DNA of 64,000 bases, taken from positions 2,666,001 through 2,730,000 of the forward strand of contig NZ_CP012559.1 of the NCBI RefSeq assembly GCF_000831645.3, given 5' to 3'. A program made the translations under genes and the position numbers. This DNA is from Companilactobacillus heilongjiangensis. Its GTDB lineage: Bacteria > Bacillota > Bacilli > Lactobacillales > Lactobacillaceae. The notes beneath the pieces are model-generated. The model was not told where the DNA came from and made no database searches. It worked only from the letters and a program-made list of their open reading frames with translations. Shown piece by piece: positions 59,808 to 64,000 of this stretch; within the stretch, counting starts at the first letter, position 1; the number at the start of each line of letters is the position of its first letter.

Positions 59808-60560
59808 ATGGCTGAGGATTTAAGAGAAAAGAATAAACAAGCTGCTGAAAAGCAAAAAGTTGTTTCAGCAAAGAATGAGAAAAAAGAAGAAGTTAAGAGC
59901 GAAATCTACAGTGCCAACGCTGATGATTTGCGCAAAAAGTTGAGTAACAAGAATGCAGAATACATTTTTAAACTCAATAAATACTTGATGGACGATGGAT
60001 TTAAGGAAGACGAAGCCAAGGCAGAAATTGACAAGTTGTTACCAGAAATCATCGAAAACCAAATTAAAGGTATCCCAGCAAACCAATTGTATGGACCTGT
60101 AACACAAAGAGCTCAATCCATAACTCATCCAGTTAAGAAACCTAAGAAGACACCATTCTGGGCTTCATGGCTAGATACTTCATTGTTGTTCTTTTCATTG
60201 TTTGGATTGCTATATGGGGTTGTCGCATTGACAGGAAACGGTTCTAAGAATGACCCTAACAGTCAAACAGGTATCATCACGTTGATTGTCTTATCAGCTA
60301 TGTGGGGTGCTTTATTATCATGGTTCAACAACCAAATGAAGAAACCTAAATCTGAAAGACCAGGCTGGGGAATTACAATCGGCTACTTAGTAGTCGGAAT
60401 GGTATTCATGTTTGTATTCCTAGCAGCAATGTCAGTAATACCAACAACAATCAACCCACCTCTAAATGCAATCGGCTACTTTATTGCAGCAATTGTAGCA
60501 TTCGGTGGAAGATTCTTGTTCCGTTCAATGACAGGATATAAAGAGAGATCGTTCTTTTAG
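59808..60560 (+). CDS. DUF1129 family membrane protein
   Basis: 250 residues. A charged Lys/Glu N-terminus (1-45), a soluble helical region NAEYIFKLNKYLMDDGFKEDEAKAEIDKLLPEIIENQIKGIPANQLYG, then about four transmembrane helices (about 125-240). This is the DUF1129 layout regularly found after ychF in lactobacilli. Function unknown. Starts 15 bp after ychF with AGGGGGAG upstream; last gene of the unit. Confidence 0.85.
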   Translation: MAEDLREKNKQAAEKQKVVSAKNEKKEEVKSEIYSANADDLRKKLSNKNAEYIFKLNKYLMDDGFKEDEAKAEIDKLLPEIIENQIKGIPANQLYGPVTQRAQSITHPVKKPKKTPFWASWLDTSLLFFSLFGLLYGVVALTGNGSKNDPNSQTGIITLIVLSAMWGALLSWFNNQMKKPKSERPGWGITIGYLVVGMVFMFVFLAAMSVIPTTINPPLNAIGYFIAAIVAFGGRFLFRSMTGYKERSFF

Positions 60561-60576
60561 AAGAGAGTGGAGACAA

Positions 60577-60672
60577 GGGCGGTCAGCTCCCGAGCATTTT
60601 CGTTGTTTAGTGAATTGCACGCCGATTTTGCGGGCGATTTACTAAATAATGAAAAGCGGAAGGAGTTGCCCT
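60577..60672. other. Long imperfect hairpin downstream of the DUF1129 gene
   Basis: GGGC(GG)..CAGCTCC..GC..TTTTC..TTTAGT..GCGCC-like left half pairs with GGGCGATTTACTAAA..GAAAAGC..GGAGTTGCCC. This forms a stem of roughly 40 bp with internal loops around a GATTTTGC loop. More GC-rich than its surroundings; single copy in the window. It lies before a strong terminator, so it may be the 3' UTR of the parAB-ychF operon or a small RNA. Confidence 0.5.
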
Positions 60673-60702
60673 GTCGGAACTCGTTTTAGAGCCACTGCAT
60701 AT

Positions 60703-60765
60703 ATAAAAAAAACTAGAGTATAAAGAAATCCCAATCCGGGCTTCTAAATACTCTAGTTTTTTTAA
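60703..60765. terminator. Strong bidirectional terminator
   Basis: AAAAAAACTAGAGTAT / ATACTCTAGTTTTTTT, a 16-bp outer stem with an additional inner AGAA/TTCT-type pairing and a T7 run. Confidence 0.85.
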
Positions 60766-60849
60766 TCCCAAACATCTCCTTGACTGTAACGCAACGTCAT
60801 AGTCTAAATTAATAACATAATCAACCAAAACCAAGGGAGATACGAGCAA

Positions 60850-61269
60850 ATGAATAACGAACAAACAAATGAAATTATAACTTTAGAAAAAAACGCCCTA
60901 AACAAATGGTTCAAAGGCGATACATCAGGATATCTAAATCTCTGGTCACAGAAAAACTTTACATATTTTGATAGTTTTATGAATCACCGTGTCGATACAT
61001 ATGCAGAGATTAAAAAGTTTGTTCTCGGAAACGTTGAAGGTAAACTATTCGCCGATACATACGATTTCAGAGATCCACGAGTACAACTAAACAGCGATAC
61101 AGCCATTTTGACTTACCAATTATTTGCCGAGACATCATTGAACGATATGCGTTACAACTGTATTGAAATTTACCAACGTGAAGGCGACGACTGGAAAGTG
61201 GTTCATTCAACATGGTCAATCATCCGACCAATGGACGTGAATTTCGATGCTAAAAAACCTTTAGTCTAA
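60850..61269 (+). CDS. NTF2-like (SnoaL/DUF4440-type) protein
   Basis: 139 residues. N-terminal helix ITLEKNALNKWFKGDTSGYLNLWSQKNFTYFD, then the curved sheet RVQLNSDTAILTYQLFAETS, RYNCIEIYQREGDDWKVVHSTWSIIRP. This is the cone-shaped NTF2-like fold often seen in small-molecule isomerases or as an unassigned DUF4440 protein. CAAGGGAGAT upstream of ATG. It converges on the LysR gene, the stops being adjacent at 61269/61270. Function unknown. Confidence 0.8.
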   Translation: MNNEQTNEIITLEKNALNKWFKGDTSGYLNLWSQKNFTYFDSFMNHRVDTYAEIKKFVLGNVEGKLFADTYDFRDPRVQLNSDTAILTYQLFAETSLNDMRYNCIEIYQREGDDWKVVHSTWSIIRPMDVNFDAKKPLV

Positions 61270-62151
61270 TTATTTTCGAAAATTACGTAATATCTCGATA
61301 CCCTTACGCTGATATTTATTAGGGATGAAACTCTTCCGCATAGCAATTTGAGAATAAGAATACATACGATGTTCATGATTGATATGAATAATTGAAATTC
61401 CAGGGATATTTTTAATCCGATTTTCCGGCACAAAAGCAGCACCCATACCACGTTGGACCAAGCTAATCATCAATTCCATGGTCGTAGAATTATAAATAAT
61501 ATTGGGTTGAAAATCCTCTTTATGACAAGTTTCCAATAGTGCCTCAGTCGTTAAATAGCCACGCGAACGGGCAATAAAATTGAACTCTCTCAAAGTAGAA
61601 ATCGGAATATTATCCAGTCCAGCCAAAGGGTCGTCCGATTTAACTATGACAACAAATTCGGTAGTTTCCAGCGTTCGTAGATAGTATTTGGGGTCGTTAA
61701 AAGGGACGTTCCAAGAATAGACAGCGACATCAACTTTACCGTTAGAAAGATTTTTCAAAGCCGAAGAAGAGCGGACAAAAGTTGGATCAAGCATGGAAGA
61801 AATCCCCGCTTTATAAAATTCCACGACAATATCGGGCATGTAGAATCCACCAGCAATACCAGAGAAGGCAATCCGAATTTTCTTGTCGTTAGCGTGTTCG
61901 ACATCGTGATTCAGACTCTTGATATCACTAATAATTTTTAAACCTTTTTGATAAAGAATAGTACCCGCAGCAGTAAGTTCAAGCTTACTTTTGCGGTTTT
62001 TTTGTGTAATCAGCGGGTCGTTGTACTTTTGAGCTAGACGCTTAATTGCCGAAGAAATCGTTGGCTGAGTAACTTCATAAAAAGTTGCAGTTTTAGTATA
62101 AGAACCCAATTCAATCAGTTTACAAAAATACATTAAATCTCTGTCATTCAT
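61270..62151 (-). CDS. LysR-family transcriptional regulator
   Basis: 293 residues from the ATG at 62151, seven bases after AAAGGAG. The open frame continues 43 codons upstream, but that part lies in family A element A17. N-terminal winged helix: DLMYFCKLIELGSYTKTATFYEVTQPTISSAIKRLAQKYNDPLI. The effector domain follows (RIAFSGIAGGFYMPDIVVEFYKAG, VDVAVYSW, MISLVQRGMGAAFVPENRI). It resembles malolactic MleR-type regulators in the DLMYFCKL opening. It faces the flavoprotein gene at 63032 across an 880-bp gap and may control it. Confidence 0.88.
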   Translation of the reverse strand: MNDRDLMYFCKLIELGSYTKTATFYEVTQPTISSAIKRLAQKYNDPLITQKNRKSKLELTAAGTILYQKGLKIISDIKSLNHDVEHANDKKIRIAFSGIAGGFYMPDIVVEFYKAGISSMLDPTFVRSSSALKNLSNGKVDVAVYSWNVPFNDPKYYLRTLETTEFVVIVKSDDPLAGLDNIPISTLREFNFIARSRGYLTTEALLETCHKEDFQPNIIYNSTTMELMISLVQRGMGAAFVPENRIKNIPGISIIHINHEHRMYSYSQIAMRKSFIPNKYQRKGIEILRNFRK

Positions 62152-62175
62152 GGTTTTCTCCTTTGGATTTTGAGG

Positions 62176-62370
62176 GATGCCGCCGGAGGTTGGAATTAAT
62201 ATAGCCGCTATGGGACCGGCTCGAGCCAAAGTGCGGTCTCGACCCTCGATTTTGAACTTCGCAAGGTACGCGAATTTCAAAAGTCGTCCTGTGGTGTAAC
62301 GGCTAAAGCCGTAACGCCACTTTCACAGCAGGCTATATTAATTCCAACCTCCGGCTGGTTTATTTCATTG
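62176..62370 (+). repeat. Family A structured element A17 (type II)
   Basis: Outer inverted repeat of 25 perfect bp, the longest in the window: 62182-62206 with 62331-62355 (GCCGGAGGTTGGAATTAAT..). Inner hairpin TTTTGAACTTCGC/GCGAATTTCAAAA, central hairpin GTGGTGTAACGGCT/AGCCGTAACGCCAC. It begins about 12 bp upstream of the LysR ribosome binding site, so it is the LysR leader or promoter region. 62371-62795 is AT-rich with no feature I can support beyond a small ATGGAATTT/AAACTCCAT hairpin near 62487-62513. Confidence 0.9.
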
Positions 62371-62790
62371 ATTCTTTTGTATTTATTAGATGTTTAATAT
62401 ATCTCAATAATTAAAAGAATCATTTGTATATAAATCAGAATTCTACTTTGTACATTGCATATAAGTGTAAGAATCCTTGAACTGGCATGGAATTTATCTG
62501 AGGCAAACTCCATCTCTCGAAGCCGTCATCTGCACCCACACTTATAAATAATATTAATAAGTAGATTTTATTTTATTATAAGTTATGAGTTTCACAAATA
62601 CAATTAGTCTAGTAATAACAAGGGATATCCATGATATAAAGGAGTATTTTATTCACAAAGATAAATTAGATATATAAGTAAATCAGGTTTATATTACAAA
62701 TTATCAGTAGTAACTAAAAGATGGAAATTTGATATAGCCCTCAATGTAACAATTTATTTAAATAATCAGAATTCTTTATTGATTTTAAAA

Positions 62791-62986
62791 AATAAATTAG
62801 TCGGAAGGGAAGAGAATATTTACCCGCTGTGGGTGTGGCGTTATGGCTTTAGCCATTACACCACCGGGCGCGTTTGGAGACTTACCGGTCTTTGGTAAGG
62901 CTTCAAACCGAGGTTCGAGACCGTACTGTGGCTCGGGCCGGTCCGCATAGCAGGTGAATATTCTCTTCCCTGGAGACGGTCAACTT
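62791..62986 (-). repeat. Family A structured element A18 (type I)
   Basis: Arms of 19 bp with one mismatch: 62806-62824 (AGGGAAGAGAATATTTACC) with 62953-62971. Core near consensus. The left flank (TTATTTAAATAATCAGAA..AAATAAATTAGTCGG) is homologous to that of A2 over about 60-150 bp. It ends 45 bp before the flavoprotein start. Orientation minus. Confidence 0.9.
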
Positions 62987-63031
62987 TCAACTTTTAGTTA
63001 GTAATTAAATAAATTAGGGGAGGTTATCGAT

Positions 63032-64000
63032 ATGAACTATCAAGATAATCTTAAATGGGATACAAAATATGATGTTGTAGTTATCGGATTCGGTGGTGCT
63101 GGAGCCACTGCAGCTAGATTTGCGGCTGATCAAGATGCCAAGGTATTGTTGATCGACGCCGCACCGGAAGGTAGCGAAGGTGGAAATACTCGCTATGCGG
63201 CTGGTGCTTTTGCCACAGCAGTTGATTTTGACAAAGCTAAGGATTATTACCTCCAAAGTTTTGCGCCATTCGACCACGACGAAGATACTTTGAATAACTT
63301 TGTTAAAGAAATCATGCAATTGCCTGGTTATGCTGAAAAGTATTTTGGCAAAGAACCTCACAAGTCAGGAATGCACAAACGTAGCGAATATTACGAATTC
63401 AAAAATTCTGACGGCATGGTTCACCAGTCAATGACCACACTTTATGACGGTAGTTTTTGGAAGTTATTGCACCAAGGTGTTTATGACCGATTGGATAATA
63501 TTGACGTTTGGTATGAATCGCCAGCTGAACATTTGATTCAAGATCCTAAGACGCAAACAATTTTGGGTGTCCAAGTTAATCACAAAGGAACACTCAGAAA
63601 TATCGCTGCTAAAAATGGTGTCGTGATGAGTTCTGGTGGTTATGAAAATAATCCAGAAATGGTTCAAAACTTCTTGGGCCGCGGTTCATTAGCTCCAATC
63701 GGAACACTTTATAACAAAGGTAAAGGTGTTGATTTAGCCGTTGAAGCGGGCGCCCGTCTCTGGCATATGTCGAACTTTGATTCCCACGCTTTCTCACTCA
63801 ATGAAGGTAAGGAACACGAACAATTTGCTTACATGATTCAATGGAAATCACTTTTCACAGGTAGTGTCTTTATTGCCGGCGATGATGGTACAAGATATTT
63901 GAATGAACAATGTGAAGACCGCCACGGTTACCAATATAATCACGGTGATTATGTAATGTTGCCTAACCAAAATCACCCTCATATCGTGATGGATCAAGCA
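63032..64000 (+). CDS. FAD-binding flavoprotein, fumarate reductase/FAD_binding_2 family (truncated by window end)
   Basis: 323 residues visible, open to the window edge. FAD Rossmann motif YDVVVIGFGGAGATAARFAADQDAKVLLIDAAP (about 13-45), then EGGNTRYAAGAFATA, the substrate-domain region with HKSGMHKRSEYYEF, GVVMSSGGYENNPEMVQNFLG and YNKGKGVDLAVEAGARLW. Family members are soluble flavin reductases of fumarate, urocanate or related unsaturated acids, or 3-ketosteroid dehydrogenase-like enzymes. ATG nine bases after GGGGAGG. No N-terminal signal or heme motif. The C-terminal half with the catalytic Arg/His is outside the window. Confidence 0.82.
   Translation, partial: MNYQDNLKWDTKYDVVVIGFGGAGATAARFAADQDAKVLLIDAAPEGSEGGNTRYAAGAFATAVDFDKAKDYYLQSFAPFDHDEDTLNNFVKEIMQLPGYAEKYFGKEPHKSGMHKRSEYYEFKNSDGMVHQSMTTLYDGSFWKLLHQGVYDRLDNIDVWYESPAEHLIQDPKTQTILGVQVNHKGTLRNIAAKNGVVMSSGGYENNPEMVQNFLGRGSLAPIGTLYNKGKGVDLAVEAGARLWHMSNFDSHAFSLNEGKEHEQFAYMIQWKSLFTGSVFIAGDDGTRYLNEQCEDRHGYQYNHGDYVMLPNQNHPHIVMDQA

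Noticed and set aside
1..64000. CRISPR array
   Set aside because: The repeated units are inverted-repeat elements scattered kilobases apart; no short direct repeats with regular spacers and no cas genes.
1..64000. Insertion sequence or prophage
   Set aside because: No transposase, integrase or phage structural gene is encoded; family A and B have no coding capacity.

Overview
The window is chromosomal DNA of a low-GC Gram-positive bacterium of the Lactobacillaceae. Evidence: PepC aminopeptidase, MurT/GatD-type amidotransferase, DUF1129/DUF951/DUF975 proteins, an enterocin-A-type immunity protein, a Kup/NhaC/ECF-rich transporter set, strong GGAGG ribosome binding sites and frequent TTG starts. 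A Companilactobacillus-like species is a guess only. The block rsmG-parA-parB-DUF951-ychF-DUF1129 (55.5-60.6 kb) is normally found near oriC in this group, so the window probably lies beside the origin. I see no rRNA, tRNA, CRISPR array, transposase or prophage.

Layout. 0-9.6 kb: a lipoprotein, NhaC antiporter, nagB, an alpha/beta hydrolase lacking its nucleophile, MazG-like pyrophosphatase, nicotinamidase and HelD. 9.7-19 kb: Kup, Amt, a DUF1003 protein, NADH dehydrogenase 2, a CPA2 antiporter with a TetR regulator, and a GT2 glycosyltransferase. 19-31 kb: a coiled-coil protein, acetate kinase, menA, a polyprenyl diphosphate synthase, a bacteriocin-immunity-like gene and cydABDC. Ndh, quinone tail synthesis and cytochrome bd together form a short aerobic respiratory chain. 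31-46 kb: a Q/N-rich membrane protein, ThiD/PdxK kinase, two MerR regulators, proC, an ECF S component, a second acetate kinase, gatD, pepC, an EAL protein with no canonical start codon, a CopY-like repressor, DUF1697 and yaaA. 46-55 kb: two TetR-controlled ABC export systems, a frameshifted higBA module and two acetyltransferases. 55-64 kb: the origin-side partition block, a LysR regulator and a truncated flavoprotein.

The most striking content is between the genes. Sixteen full-length copies, plus several deletion derivatives, of a roughly 180-bp element (called family A here) occupy most of the long intergenic gaps, about one per 4 kb. Each has a near-perfect 16-25 bp outer inverted repeat whose sequence differs between copies, and an inner core of several hairpins. 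The hairpins vary by compensatory changes, and recurrent G.U-type pairs in the central hairpin appear in one strand orientation only. This is the signature of a conserved folded RNA or single-stranded DNA rather than of a coding unit. Six intergenic gaps hold two copies, and all six pairs have the same converging orientation. I know of no named family that it matches.

A second family (B, about 155 bp) combines a bidirectional terminator hairpin with conserved flanking boxes at gene ends; one copy supplies the last codons of a gene. Other points of interest are a possible -1 frameshift in higB, a Ser-to-Gly change at a hydrolase nucleophile, a MerR protein fused to membrane segments and a zinc ribbon, a prion-like Q/N-rich tail, and an overlooked 39-residue ORF.
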